The notes beneath the pieces are model-generated. The model ran no database searches and had not been told where the DNA came from. It saw only the letters and a list, made by a program, of their open reading frames with translations. Of a stretch of 64,000 bases of DNA, positions 43,149 to 52,053 are shown piece by piece. Numbering within the stretch: position 1 is the stretch's first letter; the number at the start of each line of letters is the position of its first letter. The DNA is from Caldilineaceae bacterium (GTDB taxonomy: Bacteria > Chloroflexota > Anaerolineae > Caldilineales > Caldilineaceae): NCBI GenBank assembly GCA_022827195.1, contig JAJDTL010000033.1, positions 1 through 64,000 of the forward strand, read 5' to 3'. Both the position numbers and the translations under genes were made by a program.

Positions 43149-44090
43149 ATGCTTTCAGTTGACTTTGGCTGGCACGCGCCCTCCTTTCCGGTGGATGGCA
43201 GCGATCCCAACTCCTTCCTGGAACAGTTTGAGGCACATCTTCAACTAATTGACGGCCATATGACATCGGTGTGGGTGGACGACCATGTGCATCCCTGGGG
43301 AAACTTCATGCCGCGCACAACGCCGGCGACCGAAGTGATGACGACGCTGGCCCACTTTGCCGCGCGCTACCCGAACTTCGATTGGGGCAGCCTTGTATTG
43401 TGCCAGTCCTACCGCAACCCGGCGCTCACGGCAAAGATGGCCGCCTCGCTACAGTGGCTGACCGGCGGGCGGTACATCTTTGGCATTGGCGCCGGCTGGC
43501 TGGAGGAGGAGTACAAGGCGTACAATTGGCAGTTTCCGCGACCGGCCGACCGCATTCGTCAGCTGGAGGAAACAGTTGAGATTACCAAGCTGCTCTGGAC
43601 AGTTTCTCCGGCCAGTTATGAGGGCCGCTACTATCGAATTGAGAATGCCTACTGCCATCCGCAGCCCAATCCGCTGCCGCCGGTGATGATTGGCGGGGGC
43701 GGCGAGCAGTTGACCTTGCGCGTTGTCGCCAAGCACGCGGACTGGTGGAATATGCCCGGCGGCACTCCGGAGCTCTCCGCCCACAAGCTGGGCGTGTTGC
43801 GGGAACACTGCGCGGCGGTAGGGCGCGATTTCAACGAAATTCGCAAAACGAATTCGCTTTCGGTGATTGCAATTCACGAGTCAGAGGCAGAGGCCAGTCG
43901 GCAGGCACTGGAATCGCCGTATACAAGAAACAGAATCGCCCTGGTTGGCACTCCTGACCAGGTGGCCTCGAGCCTGCGGGAGTATGTCGACCTCGGCTTC
44001 GATCTCTTCCAGGTCCGCATGGCCGACTTTCCGCACACCGATGGAATGGAACTGTTCATCCGGGAGGTCATGCCCCGATTCGCAGGCTGA
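43149..44090 (+). CDS. LLM class flavin-dependent oxidoreductase
   Basis: A 313-residue luciferase-like (F420 or FMN) oxidoreductase. The start MLSVDFGWHAPSFPVDG has AGGAG 6 bases upstream; the frame extends to 42861 but has no coding character there. Family signatures are TEVMTTLAHFAARYPNFDWG, RYIFGIGAGWLEEEYKAY (the GxGxGW pattern of F420-dependent enzymes), RIRQLEETVEITKLLW and PPVMIGGGGEQLTLRVVAKH. It is followed 31 bp later by a Gfo/Idh/MocA gene and then an SMP-30 gene. Substrate and cofactor (F420 or flavin) cannot be chosen from sequence alone. Confidence 0.87.
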   Translation: MLSVDFGWHAPSFPVDGSDPNSFLEQFEAHLQLIDGHMTSVWVDDHVHPWGNFMPRTTPATEVMTTLAHFAARYPNFDWGSLVLCQSYRNPALTAKMAASLQWLTGGRYIFGIGAGWLEEEYKAYNWQFPRPADRIRQLEETVEITKLLWTVSPASYEGRYYRIENAYCHPQPNPLPPVMIGGGGEQLTLRVVAKHADWWNMPGGTPELSAHKLGVLREHCAAVGRDFNEIRKTNSLSVIAIHESEAEASRQALESPYTRNRIALVGTPDQVASSLREYVDLGFDLFQVRMADFPHTDGMELFIREVMPRFAG

Positions 44091-44121
44091 CGCCGCAAAT
44101 GGTTATCAGGAGTGTGGACGT

Positions 44122-45300
44122 ATGGACGCTGAGATTTGCGTTGGGGTTGTGGGCTTAGGGCTGGCGGCGACCGCGCACATCCGCGGGTATCTCAGCCACC
44201 CTCAGGCACGCGTCCTGGCGGTATGTGACAATGACGGCGGTAGGGCGGCGGCCTTTGGCGAACAGCACGGCATTGAACGCGTGTACACTTCCTACGCCGA
44301 GCTTGTGACGGACGGCGACTTGCATGTTATCGATATCGCAACGCCGACTTTCCTGCACGCGGAGATGACCGCGCTGGCCGCGGAGGCCGGCAAGCATATC
44401 CACTGCGAGAAACCATTTTGCCGAAGTGTCGCGGAGGGGATGGCCGCGGTGCAGGCTGCAAAGAAAGCGGGTGTCAAGCTGCTGGTGGGCGAGACGTATG
44501 TCTTTCTCTCCTCCCACATGAAGGCACGCGAGCTGATCGAAGACGGCGCGATTGGGCGGCCCTTGCAGATACGCCAGCGTCACGGCGCCTGGCACCGGCG
44601 CGCGCAGCACGAACTGCATATCGACGCGGCCGCGCGCGCATGGCGTCTGGACGGGGCCAAGTCCGGGGGCGGGCGCTATCCGTGGATTTTCGATCACGCG
44701 GTGCACTTCTTTGCCACAGCCGAGTATCTGATGGGAGACACACAGATCGATGAGGTCTACGCGGTGGCCGCGAGCGCTGGCGGCGGGCCCAGCCGCGGCG
44801 GCGCGGAGCACGACCCGTATCGCACGGCTGAGGTGGACATCCCGATCATCACCTGGCGGTATGCCGACCCGGAAAGGCAAGGTGTGTGGATGCGGGCGGA
44901 GCGGCTCAATGGGAAATATGATTTCATGCACGGGTTCAGCACGACGGTTGTTGGCGAGACAGGCATAATCGAAGTGCTTGGGGAGGGCGGCCATAACCTG
45001 CTGTGGCAAGGCGAACAGCAGCACCTAGTTCTGCACCGGGAAGGACAGGAGACCGCCTGCTTCCGCTTTGATGAGGGCGGCGACCGGGTGTGGGCGTCGG
45101 AGATCAGCTACTATGGGATGGGCCATGTCAACCAGGTCCATCATCTGATCGAGGCGATTCGCCAGAACAGCCTGGTGCGCTACGGCGGAGAGGACGGCGT
45201 GCGGGCGGTGCGATGCACGTTGGCCGCGATCCGTTCGGCTCAGGAAGGCAGGCCTGTTCCGGTGGCGGAGGTTGAAGAGTCGTATAAGGCGTATGAATGA
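44122..45300 (+). CDS. Gfo/Idh/MocA family oxidoreductase (second copy)
   Basis: A 392-residue dehydrogenase starting at ATG 44122 behind AGGAG. The N-terminal Rossmann motif is VGVVGLGLAATAHIRGYL, then VLAVCDNDGGRAAAFGEQHG, DIATPTFLHAEMTALAAEAG and GKHIHCEKPFCRSVAEGM with the catalytic lysine in EKP. The C-terminal domain has YPWIFDHAVHFFATAEYLMG, where D-x-x-x-H is the usual catalytic pair. The frame continues upstream to 43867 but this is shadow sequence over the LLM gene. It forms a probable operon with the LLM and SMP-30 genes. Confidence 0.88.
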   Translation: MDAEICVGVVGLGLAATAHIRGYLSHPQARVLAVCDNDGGRAAAFGEQHGIERVYTSYAELVTDGDLHVIDIATPTFLHAEMTALAAEAGKHIHCEKPFCRSVAEGMAAVQAAKKAGVKLLVGETYVFLSSHMKARELIEDGAIGRPLQIRQRHGAWHRRAQHELHIDAAARAWRLDGAKSGGGRYPWIFDHAVHFFATAEYLMGDTQIDEVYAVAASAGGGPSRGGAEHDPYRTAEVDIPIITWRYADPERQGVWMRAERLNGKYDFMHGFSTTVVGETGIIEVLGEGGHNLLWQGEQQHLVLHREGQETACFRFDEGGDRVWASEISYYGMGHVNQVHHLIEAIRQNSLVRYGGEDGVRAVRCTLAAIRSAQEGRPVPVAEVEESYKAYE

Positions 45301-45422
45301 GGCGGCGCCGGAGGCTGGTCAGACGAGAACCCGTTCGGTTTGTCGGAGGTGCCGGCAGCCCCACCCTAGCTGGATAGAGAACCATTTCATCGAATCTACG
45401 TAGTGCCAAACGGAGGAACCGC

Positions 45423-46301
45423 ATGTCTCTGAAAGCTGAGCTTCTCATTGACGCCCATGCCCTCGTCGGCGAAGGCCCAATCTGGGACGGGGACGCAGAC
45501 GTGCTGTGGTGGGTGGACATTATGGCCAGCGAGTTATACGCCTTTGACCCGGCAACGGGCGAGAACCGGAAATGGGACATTGGGCAACACGTGAGTACGG
45601 TGGTGCAGCGGGCGTCGGGCGGCCTGTTGCTGGCGCTGCAGGACGGTTTCGCGGCGTTCGTTCCGGACAGCGGTACGCTTGAAATGCTCGCGGAGCCGGA
45701 AGCGCATCTGCCGGGCAACCGTTTCAATGACGGCAAGTGTGATCCCGGCGGCCGGTTCTGGGCCGGCTCGATGGCCTACGAAGACCAATCGGGGCAGGGC
45801 AGCGTCTACCGACTCGACACGGACCACAGCGTCCACAAGATGATCGAAGACATTGGCATCTCGAACGGGATCATCTGGAGCCTGGACGCCAAAACGATGT
45901 ACTATACCGACTCGCTCGATTTCGCGATTCGCGCCTACGACTTCGACATTGAGACGGGCGGTATCAGCAATGAACGAATCGCGATCGACATTCCCAAAGA
46001 ACTGGGCTTTGCCGACGGCTTCACCATCGACGAGGAGGGCATGCTTTGGGTGGCGCACTACGGTGGCAGCCGTGTGCGACGCTGGAATCCTGACACGGCG
46101 ACCGTGTTGGCTGACATTGAGTTGCCGGCGGTGGGAGTGACGGCGTGCGCGTTCGGCGGGCCTGGACTAGACCAGCTCTACATTACAACAGCCTCGTTCC
46201 GCCTGAGCGAGGCGGAGAAGGCGCAACAGCCGCAAGCAGGCGGGCTATTTGTGGCGGAGCCCGGCGTGCGCGGTGTTGCCGCGGACAAGTACGAGGGGTG
46301 A
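45423..46301 (+). CDS. SMP-30/gluconolactonase-like protein
   Basis: A 292-residue six-bladed propeller lactonase. Metal-binding features are HALVGEGPIWDG (Glu, start), LPGNRFNDGKCDPGGRFWAG (Asn and Asp, about 98-117), DIGISNGIIWSLDAKTMYYT (Asn) and ELGFADGFTIDEEGMLWVAH (Asp). It would open a sugar lactone produced by the dehydrogenase encoded upstream, giving an aldonic acid. The ATG follows CGGAGGA. No signal peptide, so cytoplasmic. Confidence 0.88.
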   Translation: MSLKAELLIDAHALVGEGPIWDGDADVLWWVDIMASELYAFDPATGENRKWDIGQHVSTVVQRASGGLLLALQDGFAAFVPDSGTLEMLAEPEAHLPGNRFNDGKCDPGGRFWAGSMAYEDQSGQGSVYRLDTDHSVHKMIEDIGISNGIIWSLDAKTMYYTDSLDFAIRAYDFDIETGGISNERIAIDIPKELGFADGFTIDEEGMLWVAHYGGSRVRRWNPDTATVLADIELPAVGVTACAFGGPGLDQLYITTASFRLSEAEKAQQPQAGGLFVAEPGVRGVAADKYEG

Positions 46302-46362
46302 GTCGGTAGAGGCCTAGCATCATGGAGTTCGTGCGATTTGTTCGACTGAAGGGGCGTTTTCA

Positions 46363-47271
46363 ATGCGATTTCGGCAATTGAGTTTCTATGGCATCTTGAT
46401 TCTGGCTGGTGTAATCTGCTTGTCCTGTGCTGCGCCGGCGATGCCCTCAATGGAACGGTCGGCAAACTCGATGCTGTTCGATGCAGAAGCCGCAGCGCCT
46501 GAACAGATAGAGGAGGGCGCGACAGGTGAATCTGAGGGCGGCTTGGCGGACTCGCGCAAAATAGTCGCTAACGCAAACATTTCGCTGGTCGTGGCGGACA
46601 CCGAGGCGGCGGTAGTGGGCATAGAAACCCTCGCGTCCGACGCCGGCGGCTACGTAGCCGATGTCGATCTCTTCAAAGACAGCTATGGGGAAGGGGATGT
46701 GCTGCGCGGCTCGATGACAGTGCGTGTGCCGACGGCTAGCCTCGACAAAACGCTAACCGGTCTACAGGCGCTGGCCACCAGTGTGAGAAATCTGAACGTC
46801 AGCCGGCAGGACGTGACCGACCAGTACAGCGATCTCGATGCTCAACTGCGAAATCTGCGCGCCACGGAAACGGAATTGCTGGCCCTGCTGACCGAGGTGC
46901 GTCAAAAGCCGAACGCCAAGGTTGAGGACATTTTGGAGGTCCACCGCAGCCTGATGGCGATCCGGCAAGAGATCGAGACGATTCAGGGGCGCAAGAATCT
47001 GCTGGACAATCAGATCAGCCTTTCGACCATATGGATTGAGGTGATTCCCGACAGCGTTAACCGACCAATTGTGGAGGAGACGTGGCGTGCGAGCGGCCCG
47101 GCGCGCAACGCGTTGCGCGCGCTCGTACAGACGCTGCAGGGGCTGATGACCGCACTGATCTGGGCGGTTCTTTACCTAGCGCCGGTGCTGCTCGTACTTC
47201 TGATTCCGGTGGCGGCGCTGATCTGGATGATTCGCTATCTGCTAGGGCGGAGAAGACGCGTGGACGGGTAG
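46363..47271 (+). CDS. DUF4349 membrane lipoprotein
   Basis: A 302-residue protein with a lipoprotein signal (GVICLSCAAP; Cys near 25), a beta-rich DUF4349 domain (RKIVANANISLVVADTEAAV, GSMTVRVPTASLDKTL), a coiled-coil-like segment at about 160-205 (DLDAQLRNLRATETELLALL) and a C-terminal membrane helix (TALIWAVLYLAPVLLVLLIP) with a basic tail. It is the usual layout of DUF4349 proteins, whose function is unknown. It may be anchored at both ends. Confidence 0.85.
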   Translation: MRFRQLSFYGILILAGVICLSCAAPAMPSMERSANSMLFDAEAAAPEQIEEGATGESEGGLADSRKIVANANISLVVADTEAAVVGIETLASDAGGYVADVDLFKDSYGEGDVLRGSMTVRVPTASLDKTLTGLQALATSVRNLNVSRQDVTDQYSDLDAQLRNLRATETELLALLTEVRQKPNAKVEDILEVHRSLMAIRQEIETIQGRKNLLDNQISLSTIWIEVIPDSVNRPIVEETWRASGPARNALRALVQTLQGLMTALIWAVLYLAPVLLVLLIPVAALIWMIRYLLGRRRRVDG

Positions 47272-47302
47272 ATTGGGCGTGGACTTTGCTGGCGCGGATT
47301 GA

Positions 47303-48160
47303 TCAACCTTTGAGCGCGCCGAATGTGAGACCGCCGGTGATGTATTTTTCCAGCGCCATGCCGGCCGCGACGACGGGGATGACGCTAACCAGCGAGATGG
47401 CGCTCATGTTCCACCACTCAGTGTAACCGGTCTGGCTGACCTGCATCGTCATGAAGAGCGGAATGGTGATCGCTTCGCGGAAGGTCAACGTCAGGGCGAC
47501 CAGGTACTCGTTCCAGGCGCCGATGAGAGAAAGAACGAAGACGGCGACCAGTCCGGGCGCGGCCAAGGGCATGGCGATGCGGAAGAGGACGCCAAGGCGG
47601 TTGGCGCCGTCGATCATGGCGCTCTCCTCGATCTCGACCGGCAGGCCCTCGAAGAAGTCGCGCATCACCCAGACGATGAACGGGATGGCGCCGCTACTGT
47701 AGACGATGATCAGCGACAGGCGCGTATCGAGAAGGCCCAGCTCGCGGAACATCACGAGGAAAGCAAGGATAAAGAGCGCGCCGGGGAACATGCGCTGGGA
47801 CATGAAGCCGAGGACGATCGAATTGTTGCGGCCGCCGTAGTCGAAACGGGCCAGGGCATAGCCGGCGCTCGATCCGATCAGGAGGGCGATTGTCGAGGAG
47901 ATGAAGGCAACGAGCACGCTGTTCATGAACGGGTCGAGGAACCAGGTGAGCCGTTCGACGAAGAGGTAGTGCCAGGCGTGCAGACCCGGCTGAAAGTCGA
48001 CAAAGGGCATATAGGTCGCCTTGATCGACATGTCGATTGCATTCTTGAAGGAGGTGATCACCACCCAGTACATTGGGAAGAGGAGGATAAAGGACCAGAA
48101 GCCCAGAATCGTATAGGATATGATGGAACGAATGCGCTTTTGTGCCGCGAGACCCATCAA
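47303..48160 (-). CDS. Carbohydrate ABC transporter permease (MalG-like)
   Basis: A 285-residue inner-membrane permease with about six helices. The cytoplasmic EAA loop is IEESAMIDGANRLGVLFRIA (about 195-215), which contacts the ATPase. The N terminus matches MalG/YcjP relatives (YTILGFWSFILLFPMYWVVI). It overlaps the MalF-like gene as ATGA (48157-48160) and completes an SBP-MalF-MalG operon. No ATPase gene is next to it, so it probably shares a general MsmX-like ATPase encoded elsewhere. The substrate is unknown. Confidence 0.92.
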   Translation of the reverse strand: MMGLAAQKRIRSIISYTILGFWSFILLFPMYWVVITSFKNAIDMSIKATYMPFVDFQPGLHAWHYLFVERLTWFLDPFMNSVLVAFISSTIALLIGSSAGYALARFDYGGRNNSIVLGFMSQRMFPGALFILAFLVMFRELGLLDTRLSLIIVYSSGAIPFIVWVMRDFFEGLPVEIEESAMIDGANRLGVLFRIAMPLAAPGLVAVFVLSLIGAWNEYLVALTLTFREAITIPLFMTMQVSQTGYTEWWNMSAISLVSVIPVVAAGMALEKYITGGLTFGALKG

Positions 48161-49083
48161 TCTTTCCCCATCGCTCTTCTGGTCAGTACCAGGTACGCCC
48201 CGCCAAAGATCATCAGCACAATCAGCAGGAAGTAGGCCTGGCTGCTGCCGAAGGCCAGGTCCCCGCCCTTGACACCGGTGCGATAGATGGCGAGCGTGAC
48301 CGACTCGGTTGCCTGGCCAGGCCCGCCGCCGGTCAGCACCATGATAATCTCCACAACCTTAAAGGCGTCGATAATCCTAATCAGGAGCGCGGTCATCGTG
48401 ATCGGCATGATCAGGGGTACAGTGATCTTCCAGAATGCCTGCAACTGGTTAGCGCCGTCAACGCGTGCGGCCTCGTGCAGGTCGGGCGGTACGCCTTGGA
48501 GCGCGGCCAGGAGCATGAGGATCATGAAAGAGCTCCATTGCCACACGTCGATGGCCATCAGCGCCACCATCGCCCAGGTCGGGCTGGTAAGCCAGGGCAC
48601 GCCCTCGAAGCCAAGATTTCGCAAGATGTCGTTGATCGGCCCGATGTCTTCCTGAAACAGCATACGCCCGACGATAAAGGATACGACGACCGGGCTGACC
48701 ATGAGTGGCATCAGGAACCAGGTGCGGAAGAGCTTCTGGCCGCGGGTGATGTTGTTAAGCGCCAGCGCGACGGTCAGGCCGATGATCAGCTGGCTGGGGA
48801 CGACCCCGAGCATAAAGACGACGGTGTTGCGCGCGGTGCGCCAGAAGGAGCGGTTGCCCAGCAGCTTTTCGAAATTGGCAAGGCCGACGAATTTGGTATC
48901 AAAGTCGCCGATGCGGTAGAGGTGCAGGTCGGTGAAGGCGGCGTAGAGCGTCCAGAGCACGGGGATCGCCAGTAGAATGACAATGATGGCGACGGCGGGA
49001 AGGAGGAAGATCCACTTCCAGAGGTTGTCCCTGATCTCGAAGCGAGAGCGTCTGCGAGGGTAAGATCGCGTTTCAGATGCCAT
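48157..49083 (-). CDS. Carbohydrate ABC transporter permease (MalF-like)
   Basis: A 308-residue permease with six helices and the EAA loop DLHEAARVDGANQLQAFWKI (about 205-225). The N-terminal basic segment RSYPRRRSRFEIRDNLWKW precedes the first helix. ATG 49083 gives the usual family N terminus; ATG 49119 in the same frame is possible, and neither has a strong ribosome-binding site, suggesting coupling to the upstream gene. It is the partner of the MalG-like permease and the binding protein at 49180. Confidence 0.92.
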   Translation of the reverse strand: MASETRSYPRRRSRFEIRDNLWKWIFLLPAVAIIVILLAIPVLWTLYAAFTDLHLYRIGDFDTKFVGLANFEKLLGNRSFWRTARNTVVFMLGVVPSQLIIGLTVALALNNITRGQKLFRTWFLMPLMVSPVVVSFIVGRMLFQEDIGPINDILRNLGFEGVPWLTSPTWAMVALMAIDVWQWSSFMILMLLAALQGVPPDLHEAARVDGANQLQAFWKITVPLIMPITMTALLIRIIDAFKVVEIIMVLTGGGPGQATESVTLAIYRTGVKGGDLAFGSSQAYFLLIVLMIFGGAYLVLTRRAMGKD

Positions 49084-49120
49084 AACAGGTGGATTCCGCC
49101 AGGGCAAGAAGAGAGACATC

Positions 49121-49148
49121 GTGGAGAGAGAGTGGTCCCTCTCCCCAC
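49121..49148 (-). terminator. Hairpin between binding-protein and permease genes
   Basis: GTGGAGAGAG (49121-49130) pairs with CTCTCCCCAC (49139-49148) apart from one mismatch, around an 8-base loop. There is no T-run, so it is more likely an mRNA-stabilising or partial-terminator hairpin that keeps binding-protein mRNA higher than permease mRNA, as in other importer operons. Inferred. Confidence 0.45.
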
Positions 49149-49179
49149 GAGTTGCTTCTATAGCTGCTGTCCTACATTC

Positions 49180-50700
49180 CTACATGCCCAGAGTGCGGGC
49201 GTAGAGCTCGGCCTGGTGCTGCAGGCCGCCCATGCGCTCGCTGATCTCATTGAAGGCGGCCGCGACCTCGTCCAGAGCGTCCTGGGGCGAGGCCTCATTG
49301 GCCAGCGCCTTGGAGACACCGAGTTCGAGCGCGTCGCGATACTGGACCCAGCCGCCGAAAGCCTGGTCGGTAACGGCATTGGGGTGGTCGAGGGTCTCGC
49401 GGGCGGCGTTCAGATAGTCGACCGCGACCTCTTCGCCGAGCTGCAGTGGGCCGGTCGCGAACTCTTCGACCGCTTCCATCTGGCTGAAGCGGTAGGGGCT
49501 GGCGCCGGTCAGATCGGTCACGAAGGCCAGGCCGCTCTCCGGCTTGGTCAGATGGGTAACGAAGCCCCAGACCGCGTCGTAGGCCAGCTCGTCGACCTGA
49601 GCGGAGACGGCGATGACCCAGCCGCCGAAGGCGTGGAACGGCGCGTGGCTGGGCACGTCGAAGTAGTCCCATTCGCCGCTCTTCGAGTTGAATACCTCGT
49701 GCGAGCCGGGCAGGATGTCGTAGCCTTGCAGGCCCTGAATAACGGAGGTCTCGGGCGCGGTGGCGCTGGTAACGGCGTCCCAGTTATAGGTCTGCGCGAC
49801 GCGTCCGCCGTTCATGGCGTTGAGAGAATCGCCGTAGGTGAAGTTGGTGCCGCCGGGAGGCGCCCAGTTCTGCATCTCTTCGGCCCACTCGGTCAGGGCG
49901 CGGACGAAGCCGGGGTTGTTGAGGCGGGCCTCGCCGGTGTCCAGGTCAATGAAGTAGGCGGCATCATCCGGATGCTTGGCGTAGGCGGTGGCGCGGGAGT
50001 TGAAGCCCCACCAGAGGGTGTCGCCGCGCTTGGTCATGCAGGCGGCGCCAAAGTCATCGTCCTCACCGTTGCCATTCCAGTCCCAGCCGGTGAAGAATTC
50101 ACAGATATTGCGCCACTGGTCCCAGGTCTCGGCGCCGTTTTCGGGCGAGAGATCGTAGCCGTAAGCATCACTGAAGCGGCTGTTGATATCCGGGTCGGCG
50201 AAGAGGTCCTTGCGGAAGGAGTAGTAGTGGATATCGCCGTCGTAGGGCAGGGCGTAGATCTTGCCTTCCCAGGAGAGCGTGTTGACGATGCCGGGCAGCA
50301 CGTCGTCGAAGTCGATCGCTTCCAGAACTTCCTGCGGGATCTCCTGCAATGCGTTGGCGTTGATGACGTCAGCGCGTGCGTTGCTGGGGAACTGGAAGAT
50401 ATCGGCCAGATAGGTGTCGGTTGCGACCGACTGCATAATCTTGTCGGTCAGTTCCTGCTGACCGAAGGCGCCACGTTCCAGTTTGTAGCCGTTATCCTCA
50501 ACCCAGGGAATCATGAACGCCTCAACGCGAGCGCCCATCCCGTCGAGTCCGGCGTAACGGATGACGATCGGTTCCTCGGACATGCTGGTCTCACCACCGC
50601 CGGCAGGCGCTGCTGCGGGAGCGCAGGCGGCCAGGGCAACGGCGCCGGCCGCACCACCGGCAAGACGCAAGAATTGACGACGACTTACTTTTCTTTCCAT
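49180..50700 (-). CDS. ABC transporter extracellular solute-binding protein
   Basis: A 506-residue family 1 binding protein. The start ATG 50700 has AAGGAG 8 bases before it; the frame is open further upstream but not coding. The N terminus KVSRRQFLRLAGGAAGAVAL has a twin-arginine motif and ends in a lipobox LAACA, so it is exported, possibly by Tat, and lipid-anchored. Recognisable parts are VIRYAGLDGMGARVEAFMIP, IYALPYDGDIHYYSFRKDLF and FGGWVIAVSAQVDELAYDAV. The early segment is similar to sugar-binding proteins such as CUT1 members. It leads the operon with the two permease genes and is driven by the minus promoter at 50816-50844. The ligand is unknown. Confidence 0.9.
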   Translation of the reverse strand: MERKVSRRQFLRLAGGAAGAVALAACAPAAAPAGGGETSMSEEPIVIRYAGLDGMGARVEAFMIPWVEDNGYKLERGAFGQQELTDKIMQSVATDTYLADIFQFPSNARADVINANALQEIPQEVLEAIDFDDVLPGIVNTLSWEGKIYALPYDGDIHYYSFRKDLFADPDINSRFSDAYGYDLSPENGAETWDQWRNICEFFTGWDWNGNGEDDDFGAACMTKRGDTLWWGFNSRATAYAKHPDDAAYFIDLDTGEARLNNPGFVRALTEWAEEMQNWAPPGGTNFTYGDSLNAMNGGRVAQTYNWDAVTSATAPETSVIQGLQGYDILPGSHEVFNSKSGEWDYFDVPSHAPFHAFGGWVIAVSAQVDELAYDAVWGFVTHLTKPESGLAFVTDLTGASPYRFSQMEAVEEFATGPLQLGEEVAVDYLNAARETLDHPNAVTDQAFGGWVQYRDALELGVSKALANEASPQDALDEVAAAFNEISERMGGLQHQAELYARTLGM

Positions 50701-50815
50701 TCTTTCTTCTCCTTGAGAAATGCGATTTTGATTATCAAAAACGCTCCATAGGGAGCGAACTCCGACCTTACGTAAACGGGTTGAATTGCGAATGCGGATT
50801 TGACAACAAGCAAGA

Positions 50816-50844
50816 AGTCTAACGGAATTGGACTGGACTGTCAA
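50816..50844 (-). promoter_or_regulatory. Promoter of the ABC importer operon
   Basis: On the minus strand, TTGACA (50844-50839), a 17-base spacer and TAGACT (50821-50816), 115 bp before the binding-protein start. A short inverted repeat (CGCTCC/GGAGCG, 50741-50756) lies in the leader. Confidence 0.62.
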
Positions 50845-50877
50845 AAAATAGGCTGTCTAGTTTTCAACAGCTGTCAG

Positions 50878-50906
50878 TTGAATCTTCGGTAGCGAACCGG
50901 TATACT
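50878..50906 (+). promoter_or_regulatory. Promoter of the aldo/keto reductase gene
   Basis: TTGAAT (50878-50883), a 17-base spacer and TATACT (50901-50906), 84 bp before ATG 50990. The minus-strand promoter of the importer starts 34 bp away, so a shared regulator could bind between them. Confidence 0.62.
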
Positions 50907-50989
50907 GCGGCTGTGGCCGACTGGACGGCCTTTTGGGTGAAGACCATGAACGAAAGAATTTATCTGCTTCCTGAGATGAGGAGAGGGAG

Positions 50990-51991
50990 ATGCAATACGT
51001 GAATTTCGGCGGCGCGGGCGTGAAGGTCTCGCGCGTTGCCTTGGGGTTAGGGCTGCGGGGGCAGAGCGACGAGAAGGCTGCACGCGAACTGGTCGCGGCC
51101 ACGCTTGATCAGGGCGTGAATCTGTTCGATTGCGCCAATATCTACGGCCTGGGTGATGATCGGCGCCTGCGCGGCACCTCGGAGATGCTGCTTGGGAAGG
51201 CGCTGCAGGGCCGCCGCGACGAAGTCGTGATCACGTCGAAGGTACGCGGGGCGGTCGGCGAAGGCCCGAACGACGTTGGCCTTTCCCGATACCACATTCT
51301 GCGCGAGGCGGAGCGCACTCTGAAACGTTTGAATACCGACCGTATCGACGTTTATCTGATCCACGGGCCGGACGAGGCAACGCCGCTGGAAGAGACGCTG
51401 CGGGCGCTGGACAGCCTGGTGCAGCAGGGGAAGGTACGCTATGTCGGCGTCTGCAACCACCAGGCCTGGCAGGTTGTGCAGACGATGCGCGTGCAGGAGC
51501 GGCTCAACGCGGCGCCGCTGATCACGCTACAGAACCCCTACAATCTGCTCAACCGCGACCTGGAGCGGGAGGTTTTCCCGATGGTGGCAGAAATGGGGCT
51601 GGGTTTGATGGTTTTCAGTCCGCTGGCGGTCGGGCTTCTGAGCGGCGCTTACCGGCCCGATACATTACCGGAGGAGGACAGCCTGTGGGGCGGGCGGCGC
51701 AAGCACGCCTTTCAGAACATTGTGCGCGACCGGGTTGCGGAGGTGATCGCGGAGGTGATCGCAGTGGCTGAACGCGTGGGGGCGACGCCGGGCCAGGTCT
51801 CGCAGGCTTGGATACTCTCGCACCCGGAGGTGACGTGCATCATATCCGGTGCGGACGTGCCGGCCCACATCGAGGACACGGCGGGCGCGGTCGGCCTTGA
51901 GCTGCCGGAGGAGGAGATTAGGCGCCTGGACGCGGTGTCAAAGGGCCTGCAGACTGTGCTGGATGGGTCGGTGTTCGAGCCGGACCGGTAG
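50990..51991 (+). CDS. Aldo/keto reductase
   Basis: A 333-residue NADPH-dependent reductase of the aldo/keto reductase barrel family. LFDCANIYGLGDDRRLRGTS is the region with the catalytic Asp/Tyr, followed by VVITSKVRGAVG (catalytic Lys) and IDVYLIHGPDEATPLEETLR (His). QNPYNLLNRDLEREVFPM, GLMVFSPLAVGLLSGAYRP and the C-terminal cofactor region ATPGQVSQAWILSHPEVTCI are typical. The gene has GAGGAGAGGGAG upstream. It diverges from the ABC importer and may act on the imported sugar; this is inference. Confidence 0.88.
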   Translation: MQYVNFGGAGVKVSRVALGLGLRGQSDEKAARELVAATLDQGVNLFDCANIYGLGDDRRLRGTSEMLLGKALQGRRDEVVITSKVRGAVGEGPNDVGLSRYHILREAERTLKRLNTDRIDVYLIHGPDEATPLEETLRALDSLVQQGKVRYVGVCNHQAWQVVQTMRVQERLNAAPLITLQNPYNLLNRDLEREVFPMVAEMGLGLMVFSPLAVGLLSGAYRPDTLPEEDSLWGGRRKHAFQNIVRDRVAEVIAEVIAVAERVGATPGQVSQAWILSHPEVTCIISGADVPAHIEDTAGAVGLELPEEEIRRLDAVSKGLQTVLDGSVFEPDR

Positions 51992-52053
51992 GGAAGGGCC
52001 GCCGGTGCAGATGACCAGCTGATGCGGGCGGGTTGCGTCCGCTCGCGGGCGTT

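Noticed and set aside
49132-50751. A 539-residue plus-strand open frame opposite the binding protein
   Set aside because: The antisense frame repeats low-complexity Val/Gly/Ala sequence and the minus-strand protein has a signal and a clear family.
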